This document shows, one piece after another, positions 1 to 7,755 of a DNA stretch of 64,000 nucleotides. Every line of letters begins with the position of its first letter. Positions within the stretch are counted from its first letter, which is position 1. The notes below the pieces were generated by a model, which saw only the letters and a program-made list of their open reading frames with translations, searched no databases and had not been told where the DNA came from. This stretch comes from an uncultured Eubacteriales bacterium (lineage in GTDB: Bacteria > Bacillota > Clostridia > Oscillospirales > Oscillospiraceae). The stretch lies in NCBI GenBank assembly GCA_900547745.1, contig URHT01000005.1:1-64000 (forward strand). The letters run 5' to 3'. The translations under genes and the position numbers were made by a program.

Positions 1-8
1 CCCAGTAA

Positions 9-170
9 AATAGGGCAAAAATTTCCCTCGTCCCTATCTTGACACAAGCAGAGGGACTTATCACCGGCACCGCCGTGAAGATGTTCACCGTGGCCGGGCC
101 GGTCATCGTGTTCGGCACCGCCGCCAGCGCGGTATACGGTCTGGTGCTGTGGCTGCTGCGGGCCGCATAA
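9..170 (+). pseudogene. Remnant of a hydrophobic reading frame at the window edge
   Basis: An open frame follows an in-frame stop at 6-8 and ends with TAA at 168-170. The last 36 residues are hydrophobic and look like the end of an integral membrane protein, ending LVLWLLRAA. The first 50 bases are AT-richer than the rest and have no convincing start or ribosome binding site. Possible starts are TTG at 39 (43 residues) or ATG at 81 (29 residues). I do not recognise the family. It may be a gene tail left by a deletion, an assembly junction or a real small protein. Confidence 0.25.
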
Positions 171-201
171 AAGAGGGAGACGCGATGCGTCTCCCTCTTT
201 T
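169..201. terminator. Bidirectional intrinsic terminator
   Basis: A perfect 15-bp stem with a GAT loop (184-186) is flanked by an A run on the left and a T run on the right. It can end transcripts from both sides and separates the left-edge frame from the minus-strand gene that ends at 215. Confidence 0.85.
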
Positions 202-214
202 GTATGTGTCAGGC

Positions 215-685
215 TCAGTTGTCCACGCGGTTGCGCCACTCCAGCTCCTGCTCCAGCTCGAACTTCAGCTTCTTGTTCTCCTCCACCAGCGTATCGTAGT
301 GGGTGCCCTGCACATAGTACTTCACAAAGGCGAAGGTGGCCTCGTTGAACTCCTCCTCGGAGTACTCCGGCAGCAGGGAGCCGTTCTTGCGGCGCAGACC
401 CGTCACCTCCACCACCACCAGACGGCGGTGCTCCTCGCTGAGTTGGAACAGTTTCAGGGACTCGGGGATGTTCAGCTCCAGATCGTACCGCTCGTTGACG
501 ATCTCCAGAATACGGCGCTGCTCCGGCTTGGCGGAGACGATGACGCCGTGCTCGGCGAACAGGCGCTTGAGGTAGGAAGCGGAGACTTCCTCCCGGGTGA
601 TGGTGCCCTTGCCGATGCCGGTGAGCATGGTGTTGGACAGATTCAGGCTGACATAGACCTCCTGGCCGGTGGTGGGATAGCTCAT
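215..685 (-). CDS. Unknown 156-residue cytoplasmic protein
   Basis: The start is ATG at 685, preceded by a strong AGGAGGT site 5 bases upstream; a longer open frame to 799 has no such site. The protein is soluble, with no signal peptide or membrane segment. It begins MSYPTTGQEVYVSLNLSNTM and ends in a charged, probably helical stretch (LVEENKKLKFELEQELEWRN) that may form a short coiled coil. A region near residues 50-75 resembles a small fold built around conserved charged residues, but I recognise no family. It stands alone between a terminator and its own likely promoter. Function unknown. Confidence 0.75.
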   Translation of the reverse strand: MSYPTTGQEVYVSLNLSNTMLTGIGKGTITREEVSASYLKRLFAEHGVIVSAKPEQRRILEIVNERYDLELNIPESLKLFQLSEEHRRLVVVEVTGLRRKNGSLLPEYSEEEFNEATFAFVKYYVQGTHYDTLVEENKKLKFELEQELEWRNRVDN

Positions 686-753
686 GTGGTTACCTCCTGC
701 AATGCTCAAATTGGTTTTCCGCCGTCCGGGACGGCCTTTTTTGTTCTGCTGTA

Positions 754-782
754 AGCATACCACACGGCGGCGCAAATAGCAA
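754..782 (-). promoter_or_regulatory. Likely sigma-A promoter for the unknown gene ending at 215
   Basis: On the minus strand, TTGCTA (782-777) and TATGCT (759-754) are separated by 17 bases. The leader of about 70 bases that follows contains a hairpin (721-735) with a T run on the plus side. Confidence 0.5.
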
Positions 783-1029
783 CACCAAAGTTGTTCCAAG
801 TACGTCTATTTATACGAAAAAATGGCCTATTTTTCTGAAACTATGGCACTTTCCTCTCCCAAATGTACCATACGACCCAAACAGCCCAAAAGGCCCGTTC
901 CGGGGCGGGATATCCTCTCCTGCACCCTGTAAACGGATGGCTCTTTCGTCCCGACGAGACGCGGTGACGATGCCATACTTGCCTGTATGGCGGGGAGCCG
1001 CAGCGACGTACAGGCGGAAGATACGCCGT
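783..1029. other. Intergenic stretch without a recognised gene
   Basis: With the leader at 686-782 this makes 344 bases free of a credible gene. Short frames on both strands lack ribosome binding sites and look like chance. The right half (about 890-1020) is GC-rich with coding-like composition but is broken by stops, so a decayed gene cannot be excluded. I see no strong terminator for the radical SAM gene that ends at 1030. Confidence 0.4.
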
Positions 1030-1899
1030 TCACACGCCGGTCAGGTCAAAGGGCGGCGTATACTCCTCCCGTGCCGCCGTCCGCTCCTGCGTGAACCCGT
1101 CCGTGATGCCGCAGTTGCGCATATAGTCCACGGCGGCGCGGTACTCGGCGCGGGTGACGCGGCGGGCCAGCCGCCCCTGCGCGCCGGGCTGGGGGGTGTA
1201 CTGGCTCATGAGGGAGAACAGCACGTCGCCGGGGCGGAACGTCTCCGCCACCCAGTCGATGACGCGGCGGGTGTTGTCCGGATACCCCGGCAGCACCAGA
1301 TGGCGGATAACCACGCCGCGGCGCAGCAGACCGTCCTCCATGACATACGGCCCGGTCTGGCGGAACATCTCCCGGATGGCACCGGCGGCCACGGGGAAGT
1401 AGTCCGGCGCGGCGGACAGCGCCGCCGCCGGTGCGCCGTCGGCGTACTTCAGGTCGGGGAGCCAGATGTCCGCCAGCCCCTCCAGACGGCGCAGCGTCTC
1501 CACCCGCTCGTAACCGCCGCAGTTGTATACCAGCGGCACGGGGAGCTTTGGCTCCAGCGCCGGCAGGATCCAGGGCAGGAAATGGGTGGCGGTGATGAGA
1601 TCGATGTTGTGGGCCCCCTGGGCGATCAGCTCCTCAAAAATGGCCCGGAGCCGCTGGGGCGTTACATCCCTGCCGAAGCCCTCCGCCGAGATGGCGTGGT
1701 TCTGGCAGTAGCAGCAGCGCAGGGTGCAGCCGGCGAAAAACACGGCGCCGGAGCCGTTAGTGCCGGAGATGGGCGGCTCCTCCCAGTGGTGGAGGGCGGC
1801 GCGGGCCACGCGGATGCCCGCGGGCATGGCACAGAAGCCGCTTCCCCCGGCGGCGGTGCGCTCCGCGCCGCAGTCCCGGGGACAGAGACGGCAGATCAT
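1030..1899 (-). CDS. Radical SAM protein, PflA/PflX-like
   Basis: The 289-residue protein carries the radical SAM signature CTLRCCYC (C58, C62, C65), which binds the [4Fe-4S] cluster that cleaves S-adenosylmethionine. Four further cysteines at the N-terminus (C3, C6, C10, C23) may hold a second metal site. The overall pattern matches the PflX group of pyruvate-formate-lyase-activase-like proteins, whose substrate is generally not established. Its ATG overlaps the TGA of thymidine kinase by four bases (ATGA), so the two are translationally coupled. No glycyl-radical enzyme lies nearby, so I do not assign a substrate. Confidence 0.8.
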   Translation of the reverse strand: MICRLCPRDCGAERTAAGGSGFCAMPAGIRVARAALHHWEEPPISGTNGSGAVFFAGCTLRCCYCQNHAISAEGFGRDVTPQRLRAIFEELIAQGAHNIDLITATHFLPWILPALEPKLPVPLVYNCGGYERVETLRRLEGLADIWLPDLKYADGAPAAALSAAPDYFPVAAGAIREMFRQTGPYVMEDGLLRRGVVIRHLVLPGYPDNTRRVIDWVAETFRPGDVLFSLMSQYTPQPGAQGRLARRVTRAEYRAAVDYMRNCGITDGFTQERTAAREEYTPPFDLTGV

Positions 1900-2483
1900 A
1901 GGGCGTGGATGTCGAAATCCGGGCCCAGATCACCGGCCATCCAGTGGCGGCGGCACAGGCCGATATACTTGTCGTTGGCGCCCAGCACCACCTGCGCGCC
2001 CTCCTTCACCACATGACCGGCTGCGTCGAAGCGGGCGTTGAACGCCGCCTTCTTGCCGCACCAGCAGATGGTCTTGACCTCCTCCAGCTTGTCCGCCAGC
2101 ACCAGCAGGTGATAGCTGCCCTCGAACAGCTCGCCCCGGAAGTCCGCCCGCAGGCCGTAGCAGATGACGGGGATGCCGCAGTCGTCCACCAGATGCACCA
2201 GATAGTAGACCTCGTCCTTTGTGAGGAACTGGGCCTCGTCGATGATGATGCAGGCGAAGCGCTGCAGCACGCTGTCTTCCATGGCCCGCATCTCATCGAA
2301 GTAAATGCAGGGGTGGTTCAGGCCGATGCGGGAGTACACCATGTGGTCGCCGTCCCGGGTATCCAGCCGGGGCTTCACCAGCAGCGTCTCCTGTCCCCGC
2401 TCCTCGTAGTTGAAGCGGGCCATCAGGGCGTTGGCCGTCTTGCTGGAGCCCATGGCGCCGTATTTGAAGTAAAGCTGTGCCAT
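1896..2483 (-). CDS. tdk: Thymidine kinase
   Basis: This 195-residue enzyme phosphorylates thymidine with ATP in pyrimidine salvage. It shows the type II thymidine kinase Walker A loop GAMGSSKT (residues 9-16), the catalytic glutamate in the IIIDEAQF segment (E83), and a paired-cysteine zinc site (CWC and CRRHW). The start is ATG at 2483 with AGGAG 9 bases upstream; an open frame continues upstream but is arginine-rich out-of-frame MutY sequence. It sits 4 bases after mutY and overlaps the downstream radical SAM start. Confidence 0.95.
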   Translation of the reverse strand: MAQLYFKYGAMGSSKTANALMARFNYEERGQETLLVKPRLDTRDGDHMVYSRIGLNHPCIYFDEMRAMEDSVLQRFACIIIDEAQFLTKDEVYYLVHLVDDCGIPVICYGLRADFRGELFEGSYHLLVLADKLEEVKTICWCGKKAAFNARFDAAGHVVKEGAQVVLGANDKYIGLCRRHWMAGDLGPDFDIHAL

Positions 2484-2487
2484 TGTG

Positions 2488-3570
2488 TCAGTCTCCTTTT
2501 CTCTCGTTACTCTCCTGCGGCGCGTCCTCCAGCGCCGCCGTAAATGCCTGAAACGCGGAGGGGATGGCCCGCTGCCGCCGCGCCGCCGCGCCGGCCCACA
2601 GCCAGTCCGGCTGTCCCGCACCGGCCACCGTCAGCAGGTAGCCGGTCATCTGCCAGCACAGATGGGTGAACGCATGCTTTGCATGGAGGGTGCGCCGCCA
2701 TTGCAGCGCCGTTACGCCCCACGCCGCCAGCTGTGCGGCGGCGGCCGCCTCGTCCAGTGTGCCCTCCGCATGGGGGTACTCCCACAGTCCCGCCAGCAGG
2801 CCGGTGTCCGGGCGCTGCCGCAGGGCGGCGGCGCCGTCCTCCCGCTCCATGACGAACACGGTGAGGTGTACCTCCCGCTTCTCCTTTTTCTTCTCCCGCA
2901 CCGGCAGAAGGCGCTGCGTGCCCTGCTGCCGGGCCGTGCAGAACCCGGCGGCGGGGCACTGGCCGCACAGGGGTTTTCCCCCCGGCAGGCACACCGCCGC
3001 TCCCAGATCCATCAGGGCCTGGTTGAAGTCTCCGGGCCGGTCGTAGGGCATGATGTCCGCCATGGCCTGCCGGTACGCAGCCCGCACCTTTGGCTCCAGC
3101 ACATTGCCGCCGTCGCCGGTGAGCCGCGCCGCCACCCGCAGCACGTTGCCGTCCACGGCGGGCACAGCCTGTCCGAAGGCGATGGACAAAATGGCCCCCG
3201 CCGTGTAGTCGCCGATACCCGCCAGCTTTCGCAGGCCCTCATAGCTGTCGGGAAACACGCCGCCGCAGTCCTCCATCACAGTCTGGGCGGCCCTTTTCAG
3301 ATTCCGGGCGCGGCTGTAATAGCCCAGCCCCTGCCAGAGCCGCAGCAGCCGCTCCTCCGGCAGCGCCGCCAGAGCGGCCACGTCCGGCGCGGCCTCCATG
3401 AACCGCTGAAAGTAGGGAAGTACCGCCTGTACGCGGGTCTGCTGCAGCATGATCTCCGACACCCATGTGCGGTAGGGAGATACCCGCTCCCGCCACGGCA
3501 GCACCCGGCGGTTCTCATCGTACCACGCCAGCAGCGGCGCGGGCAGCTTTTGTAAGTTGGTCAGTTCCAT
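2488..3570 (-). CDS. mutY: Adenine DNA glycosylase MutY
   Basis: MutY removes adenine mispaired with 8-oxoguanine in base-excision repair. The 360-residue protein has the catalytic Glu39 (SEIMLQQT), the helix-hairpin-helix segment LAGIGDYTAG followed by the catalytic Asp140 (AVDGNVLRV), and a four-cysteine iron-sulphur loop. The first cysteine spacing here is seven residues (CLPGGKPLC) rather than the six of the E. coli enzyme. A NUDIX-like 8-oxoG recognition domain forms the C-terminus. The gene lies 3 bases after a radical SAM gene and just before tdk, forming one operon. Confidence 0.95.
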   Translation of the reverse strand: MELTNLQKLPAPLLAWYDENRRVLPWRERVSPYRTWVSEIMLQQTRVQAVLPYFQRFMEAAPDVAALAALPEERLLRLWQGLGYYSRARNLKRAAQTVMEDCGGVFPDSYEGLRKLAGIGDYTAGAILSIAFGQAVPAVDGNVLRVAARLTGDGGNVLEPKVRAAYRQAMADIMPYDRPGDFNQALMDLGAAVCLPGGKPLCGQCPAAGFCTARQQGTQRLLPVREKKKEKREVHLTVFVMEREDGAAALRQRPDTGLLAGLWEYPHAEGTLDEAAAAAQLAAWGVTALQWRRTLHAKHAFTHLCWQMTGYLLTVAGAGQPDWLWAGAAARRQRAIPSAFQAFTAALEDAPQESNERKGD

Positions 3571-3573
3571 TTC

Positions 3574-4419
3574 TCACCTGTTGAATCGTGCGGCGTAGCC
3601 GCAGCGGCGGCACAGCTCCTCGGCGGGCCGCCGGGCGTCGAAGCCCCGGCGGATGGCCTGTGCGCGGGGCGCGGCCAGTATGTCGTCCAGCTCCTGCGTC
3701 AGCAGGTTTCCCAACGCCAGACGGCCCTCGCTGTCCAGACAGCAGGGTACCACCGTGCCGTCGCACAGCACGGCGATCTGCCGGCGCAGACCGTAGCAGA
3801 ACTGGGTGTCCTGCGTCCCGCCCGCCGGGTGGGGCCAGTCGAACCGCTCCCCCGGCTCTAAATAGAGATGCTCCGCCAGACGCCGGTTGCCCCGGTTATC
3901 GGCCTTCAAGCCTACAATATCTTTTTGCAGGATGCGGCCCAGTACTTGCAGGATGCGGAAATTCTCTGTCTCCGCGCCGCCCCGGTTCCACAGACGCAGG
4001 GCGCAGATCACCCCGCCCTCCGCCAGCGCAAGGCAGCTGTCCGCCGCCTGCGTGATGTAGTCCTCAAGCCCGTCGCGGCGGCCGTTGCCCTCGAAGGAGT
4101 GGAGGGAGACGCTGACCTTGTGCAGCGCGGGACAGCCCCGCAGCAGAGGCAGCCTGTCCGCCAGCAGGGTGCCGTTAGTGGTGAGACAGACACGGAATGC
4201 CAAGTCCCCGCAGATGCGGAGGATCTCCGCCAGCTGCGGGTGCAGCAGCGGCTCCCCCATGACGTGGAGGTAGAGGAAGTCCGTATGGCGGCGCAGCTTG
4301 CCCGCCAGCAGGGCAAACGTCTCCGGAGTCATAAAGCCCTTTTCCCGGGCGGTGCCGGGGCAGAAGGCGCAGGCCATATTGCACACGTTGGTGATCTCCA
4401 CATAGGCGCGGCTGAACAC
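3574..4419 (-). CDS. Radical SAM/SPASM-type protein
   Basis: The 281-residue protein has the radical SAM motif CNMACAFC (C13, C17, C20) close to its start and a C-terminal cysteine-rich segment (CYG, CDGTVVPCC, ELCRRCGY) like a SPASM or twitch domain with auxiliary iron-sulphur clusters. The open frame extends far upstream, but the GTG at 4419 has an AGGAGGGG site and gives the usual short lead to the cluster motif. Such proteins modify peptides, enzymes or cofactors; no small peptide substrate gene is visible next to it. It is first in the mutY-tdk-radical SAM operon. Confidence 0.8.
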   Translation of the reverse strand: MFSRAYVEITNVCNMACAFCPGTAREKGFMTPETFALLAGKLRRHTDFLYLHVMGEPLLHPQLAEILRICGDLAFRVCLTTNGTLLADRLPLLRGCPALHKVSVSLHSFEGNGRRDGLEDYITQAADSCLALAEGGVICALRLWNRGGAETENFRILQVLGRILQKDIVGLKADNRGNRRLAEHLYLEPGERFDWPHPAGGTQDTQFCYGLRRQIAVLCDGTVVPCCLDSEGRLALGNLLTQELDDILAAPRAQAIRRGFDARRPAEELCRRCGYAARFNR

Positions 4420-4456
4420 GGCGCCGACCCCTCCTCTCCGGTGTTTACTGTGAGAC

Positions 4457-4484
4457 AGTGTACCACAAACGAGGCCGTTTGAAA
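4457..4484 (-). promoter_or_regulatory. Possible promoter of the radical SAM-mutY-tdk operon
   Basis: On the minus strand TTTCAA (4484-4479) and TACACT (4462-4457) are 16 bases apart, 38 bases before the GTG at 4419. The -35 match is weak. Confidence 0.35.
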
Positions 4485-4504
4485 AGCGGAAATCCCGGCG
4501 GGCA

Positions 4505-4540
4505 AAGGAAAACCGGCAGTCCGAAGGGACTGCCGGTTCA
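4505..4540 (-). terminator. Terminator of the rpmH-khpB operon
   Basis: A perfect 12-bp stem (4511-4522 with 4527-4538) with a four-base loop is followed on the minus strand by TTTTCCTTT. It lies 17 bases after the khpB stop codon. Confidence 0.85.
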
Positions 4541-4556
4541 GGCTTTCGGTTTCGGG

Positions 4557-5444
4557 TCACTTGCCCTCGCGGTCGTAGGCCACCACCACGCGGCGGTTGG
4601 GCTCCGTCCCGACGGAGTAGGTGGTGACGCCCTTGACATCCTGCAGGGCGGCGTGGATCACATGGCGCTCGTAGGCGTTCATGGGCTCCAGCGTCACGCT
4701 GCGGCGGTATTTGGCCACCTTGGCGGCCACCTTGGCGGCAAGGCTCTCCAGACTCTGCTCCCGCTTGGCGCGGTAGTTCTCCGCGTCCATCTGGATGCGG
4801 ATGCGCTTGTCGCTGCCGGTGTTGACGGCGTAGTTGGTCAGCTGCTGGATGGCGTCCAGCGTCTCGCCGCGGCGGCCAATGAGCTGACCCAGCTTCTCGC
4901 CCTCCAGGATCACCTTGTAGCGGCCCTTCTCCACCTCGTAGACCTTCACCTGCGCGGCGCTGTCCATGTGCTCCAGCAGGCCGGAGACAAAGGTCACGAT
5001 GCGCTGGGCGTTCTCGTCCTCGCACAGGGGCAGGTCGATGGGGGGGATGTCCTTCTTCTCGGGACGGGGGGCGCGCTCGGTGCGCGGGGGCTTATCCGTC
5101 CGCTGGGGACGGGGCGGGCGGTCGCCGCGGGGGGCGTTCTCGCTGCGCGGGGGCCTGTCCGCAGATTTGGGAGCGGCGGGCCTTTCGGGCTTCTTCTCCT
5201 CCGCCTTCTTTTCCGCGGGCTTCTGAACAACGGGCTTGACAACGGGGGCGGGCTCGGCCACAGGGGCCTCCTCCGGGCCGTAGGTCAGGCGGACGCGGGC
5301 GGGAGCACTGCCGATGCCCAGAAAGCCGCTCTTGGCGCGCTCCAGGATCTCCACGGACACGTCGTCACGATCCATGCCCAGCTGCTCAAGTCCCTTGCGG
5401 ATGGCCTCCTCCTCAGTCTTGCCCGTTACGTCGATATAACTCAT
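4557..5444 (-). CDS. khpB: RNA-binding protein KhpB (Jag/SpoIIIJ-associated)
   Basis: The 295-residue protein has the three parts expected of KhpB: an N-terminal Jag domain (about 1-50, with SGFLGIGS), a long Lys/Arg/Pro/Glu-rich linker (about 60-135), then a KH domain (GQLIGRRGETLDAIQQLTN) and an R3H domain (RSVTLEPMNAYERHVIH). KhpB binds RNA, often with KhpA, and affects cell elongation in Gram-positives. The ATG at 5444 follows AAGGAG; a TTG two codons upstream is less likely. It sits directly after yidC, the conserved order near the origin. Confidence 0.92.
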   Translation of the reverse strand: MSYIDVTGKTEEEAIRKGLEQLGMDRDDVSVEILERAKSGFLGIGSAPARVRLTYGPEEAPVAEPAPVVKPVVQKPAEKKAEEKKPERPAAPKSADRPPRSENAPRGDRPPRPQRTDKPPRTERAPRPEKKDIPPIDLPLCEDENAQRIVTFVSGLLEHMDSAAQVKVYEVEKGRYKVILEGEKLGQLIGRRGETLDAIQQLTNYAVNTGSDKRIRIQMDAENYRAKREQSLESLAAKVAAKVAKYRRSVTLEPMNAYERHVIHAALQDVKGVTTYSVGTEPNRRVVVAYDREGK

Positions 5445-5459
5445 AGACAAAACTCCTTA

Positions 5460-6566
5460 TCAGTTGTCGTTGTAATGCTCCTCGCTGTAGGCGCGGCCCC
5501 GCGCATAGGGGCGCTGGCCCACGCGGCCGGCCTCGGTGGTGCTGCCGCGATGCTCGCCGTCGGAGGACTTTTTCTTCTTCTGCTGGGGCTGGGGCCTTCT
5601 GTCGCCCTTGCCGGATGCTAGCTGCTGGTTGTAATTCTCGCGGGCCGCCTGCATCTTGGCATAGCGCTTCTCCCGCTTTTCGCGCTCCTTGTCCGTTTCC
5701 TCGCGGTCAAGGATCTTGTTGAAGTGCTTGTTGAGGAGCAGCTCCTGCAGGCAGGAGAAGCCTGCGTTGCAGATCCAGTACACGCACAGGGCGGCGGGGA
5801 GGATGTAGCCCATCCACACCGTCATCAGGGGCATCATGTACATCATGGCCTTGCTGGAGCCGTTCATCTGGGTGTTCCCGTTGCTCTTCATGGAGATCAT
5901 GGTCATCAGGAACTGCAGGCCGGCGGAGATCAGCGGCAGGATGAGGATGCCGATGACGGGCCAGCCGCCGGAGGGGAACTGGCTGAACAGATCCTTGCCC
6001 ACGGCGGACAGATCCATGCCCAGGAAGTTGTAGTTCAGGTCGACGAGACCGGGGAATTTGCCGTCGAAATCCGCCCAGTGCTCGTGGATGAACTTGGCCA
6101 GATAGATCTGCTCATAGGCAGCGGCCTGTCCCTCCGCCGCGGCGGTGTATCCCAGAGACGCCGCCAGCTCGGTGATCTCGGTAATCACGGTCTGGGACAG
6201 GCTCATGAAGTAGCGCAGGGGGGTACGGATGATGTAGTACAGGGCGATGAGGATGGGGAACGGGATAAAGGACCACAGGCAGCCGGACATGGGGTTTACG
6301 CCCTCGCGGGCATAGAGGTCGGCCATCTCCTGCTGCTGCTTCTCCTTGTTGTTGGCATACCGCGTCTGGATATCCTTGATCTTGCCCTGCATGCGGTTCA
6401 TGCGCAGCATGCTCTTCTTGCTCTTGAGCTGGAAGGGCAGCAGCACCAGCTTCACCAGCAGGGTGAACAGGATCAGCGCCACGCCGTAGGAGCCCGTCCA
6501 TGTATAGAACAGGCGGGTCAGCCACGCGAACGGTACGCAGATGTAGTATCCGAGTTGTGCAAACAT
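5460..6566 (-). CDS. yidC: Membrane protein insertase YidC/SpoIIIJ (Oxa1 family)
   Basis: YidC inserts proteins into the cytoplasmic membrane alone or with SecYEG. The 368-residue protein shows the Oxa1 core: a first membrane segment near residues 25-50 (YGVALILFTLLVKLVLLPFQ), a charged cytoplasmic hairpin (KIKDIQTRYANNKEKQQQEMA), and further segments around WSFIPFPILIALYYII, GILILPLISAGLQFLMTM and MYMMPLMTVWMGYILPAALCVYW. There is no lipoprotein cleavage site, unlike bacilli. The C-terminal tail is long and basic, as in ribosome-binding YidC forms. It lies between yidD and khpB. Confidence 0.95.
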   Translation of the reverse strand: MFAQLGYYICVPFAWLTRLFYTWTGSYGVALILFTLLVKLVLLPFQLKSKKSMLRMNRMQGKIKDIQTRYANNKEKQQQEMADLYAREGVNPMSGCLWSFIPFPILIALYYIIRTPLRYFMSLSQTVITEITELAASLGYTAAAEGQAAAYEQIYLAKFIHEHWADFDGKFPGLVDLNYNFLGMDLSAVGKDLFSQFPSGGWPVIGILILPLISAGLQFLMTMISMKSNGNTQMNGSSKAMMYMMPLMTVWMGYILPAALCVYWICNAGFSCLQELLLNKHFNKILDREETDKEREKREKRYAKMQAARENYNQQLASGKGDRRPQPQQKKKKSSDGEHRGSTTEAGRVGQRPYARGRAYSEEHYNDN

Positions 6567-6612
6567 GGGTGATCTCCTTCGTTGTAAAATAGAACGAGGC
6601 TTTCAGGGGTTT

Positions 6613-6825
6613 TCAGGGCACCGGATCGTACCAGCCGCCCTTGTGGAAGGGGTGACACCGCAGAAAGCGCTTCAGCGCCAGCCAGCCGCCCTTGGCCGCC
6701 CCGTACTTCTCAATGGCTTCCAGCGCGTATTGAGAGCAGGTGGGCACAAAGCGGCAGGTAGGGGGAAACAGGGGGGAAATGGCCCGGCGGTAAAACCGGA
6801 TGAGCCGCAGCAGGAGCTTTTTCAT
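6613..6825 (-). CDS. yidD: Membrane protein insertion efficiency factor YidD
   Basis: This 70-residue protein has the family pattern [29 protein letters not shown] and ends with the [13 protein letters not shown] segment; three cysteine-region prolines match the family. It is thought to help YidC-dependent insertion at the inner membrane face. Its ATG overlaps the rnpA stop (ATGA), and it lies between rnpA and yidC, the standard order. Confidence 0.93.
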   Translation of the reverse strand: MKKLLLRLIRFYRRAISPLFPPTCRFVPTCSQYALEAIEKYGAAKGGWLALKRFLRCHPFHKGGWYDPVP

Positions 6826-7166
6826 ACGTCCTCCCGCAGAAGGCCCAGCTGGGCAAGGCAGCGCAGATACTGCTTTTCCAGCTTGGCGTAGGGCATATCC
6901 ACGGCCCGCATCCGGGCCACGGCGATGACGTCGTACCCCGGGAGCATCTCCTGCCTGTGGAGGCGGTACAGCTCCCGCAGGCGGCGGCGGACACGGTTGC
7001 GCACCACCGCGTGGCCCAGCTTGGTGGACACGGTGACGCCCAGCCGGCTCATGCCCTGCCGGTTTTTCATGCAGTAGACCACCACGCCGCCGGAGACGGC
7101 GGAGCGGCCCTTGCGATAGATGCGGCGGAAATCGCCGTTTTCTTTTACCGTTACGCGCGGATCCAT
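6822..7166 (-). CDS. rnpA: Ribonuclease P protein component
   Basis: The small basic subunit (114 residues) assists the RNase P RNA in trimming tRNA 5-prime ends. It contains the family signature [13 protein letters not shown] in the middle and the N-terminal [10 protein letters not shown] segment. The start at ATG 7166 follows GAGGGA and matches the usual protein length; upstream codons to 7247 lack a site. It lies between rpmH and yidD. Confidence 0.95.
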   Translation of the reverse strand: MDPRVTVKENGDFRRIYRKGRSAVSGGVVVYCMKNRQGMSRLGVTVSTKLGHAVVRNRVRRRLRELYRLHRQEMLPGYDVIAVARMRAVDMPYAKLEKQYLRCLAQLGLLREDV

Positions 7167-7293
7167 ACGTTCCCTCTTTTTCCGGTATCCTTGGCGGACG
7201 CACCGCGTTTTCCGGAGAAACACCAATAGGGACGGCAGGCGAACCACCGTCCCTCAAGGCTTTATCTCACTGTGCGATGCACTTTCCGCGACC

Positions 7294-7428
7294 TCAATGG
7301 GTCAGGCGAGCGCGGCCCTTGGCACGACGGCGAGCCAGCACCTTGCGGCCGTTGCGGGTGGCCATTCTCTTGCGGAAGCCGTGCTCCTTGGAGCGCTGGC
7401 GCTTCTTGGGCTGATAGGTACGGAACAT
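7294..7428 (-). CDS. rpmH: 50S ribosomal protein L34
   Basis: A 44-residue, very basic protein beginning [20 protein letters not shown] and ending in an [10 protein letters not shown] tail, the typical length and sequence of L34. A GGAGG site precedes the ATG. It is the first gene of the leftward operon and is divergent from dnaA, the classic arrangement at bacterial origins. Confidence 0.97.
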   Translation of the reverse strand: MFRTYQPKKRQRSKEHGFRKRMATRNGRKVLARRRAKGRARLTH

Positions 7429-7555
7429 TGCATGACACCTCCATTTAGAAAAATATCCGGCGGCGGAACGGCTCCGCCGCTCTTACTCGACAGCAGAGGA
7501 CGTGAGTTCCCTGCCGCAGTCGACACATCAGACGCCGAAAAACGGCGCGGAATAC

Positions 7556-7584
7556 ATTATACATAACGGAATCCGCCCTGTCAA
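7556..7584 (-). promoter_or_regulatory. Consensus sigma-A promoter of the rpmH operon
   Basis: On the minus strand a perfect TTGACA (7584-7579) and a perfect TATAAT (7561-7556) are spaced by exactly 17 bases. This gives a leader of about 120 bases before rpmH. Confidence 0.92.
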
Positions 7585-7657
7585 CATAAAATTCCCATGG
7601 TGGGGGAGGGAATCGGTAAAAGCCGTCTTTTCAGCAGAACTTTATATTTAGAATATG

Positions 7658-7686
7658 TGGACATCCTCCGCCTGTTCTGGTATAAT
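7658..7686 (+). promoter_or_regulatory. Sigma-A promoter of dnaA
   Basis: TGGACA (7658-7663), 17 bases, then a perfect TATAAT (7681-7686). A weak DnaA-box-like sequence TGTGGACAT overlaps the -35 element (7656-7664), which would allow autoregulation; that last point is inference. Confidence 0.85.
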
Positions 7687-7755
7687 GTAGCGGGATATTT
7701 TGCGCTCTGCGCGCATGAGACGAAACACACAGGATAGAAGAAAGGAGAGCTTCCT

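Noticed and set aside
149..754. Open frame of about 200 codons on the plus strand opposite the unknown gene at 215-685
   Set aside because: Low-complexity Leu/His/Gln-rich translation antisense to a frame with a strong ribosome site; typical GC-rich shadow.
1030..4419. RiPP peptide modification cluster (two radical SAM proteins)
   Set aside because: The two proteins are separated by mutY and tdk, and no precursor peptide, protease or exporter gene is nearby.
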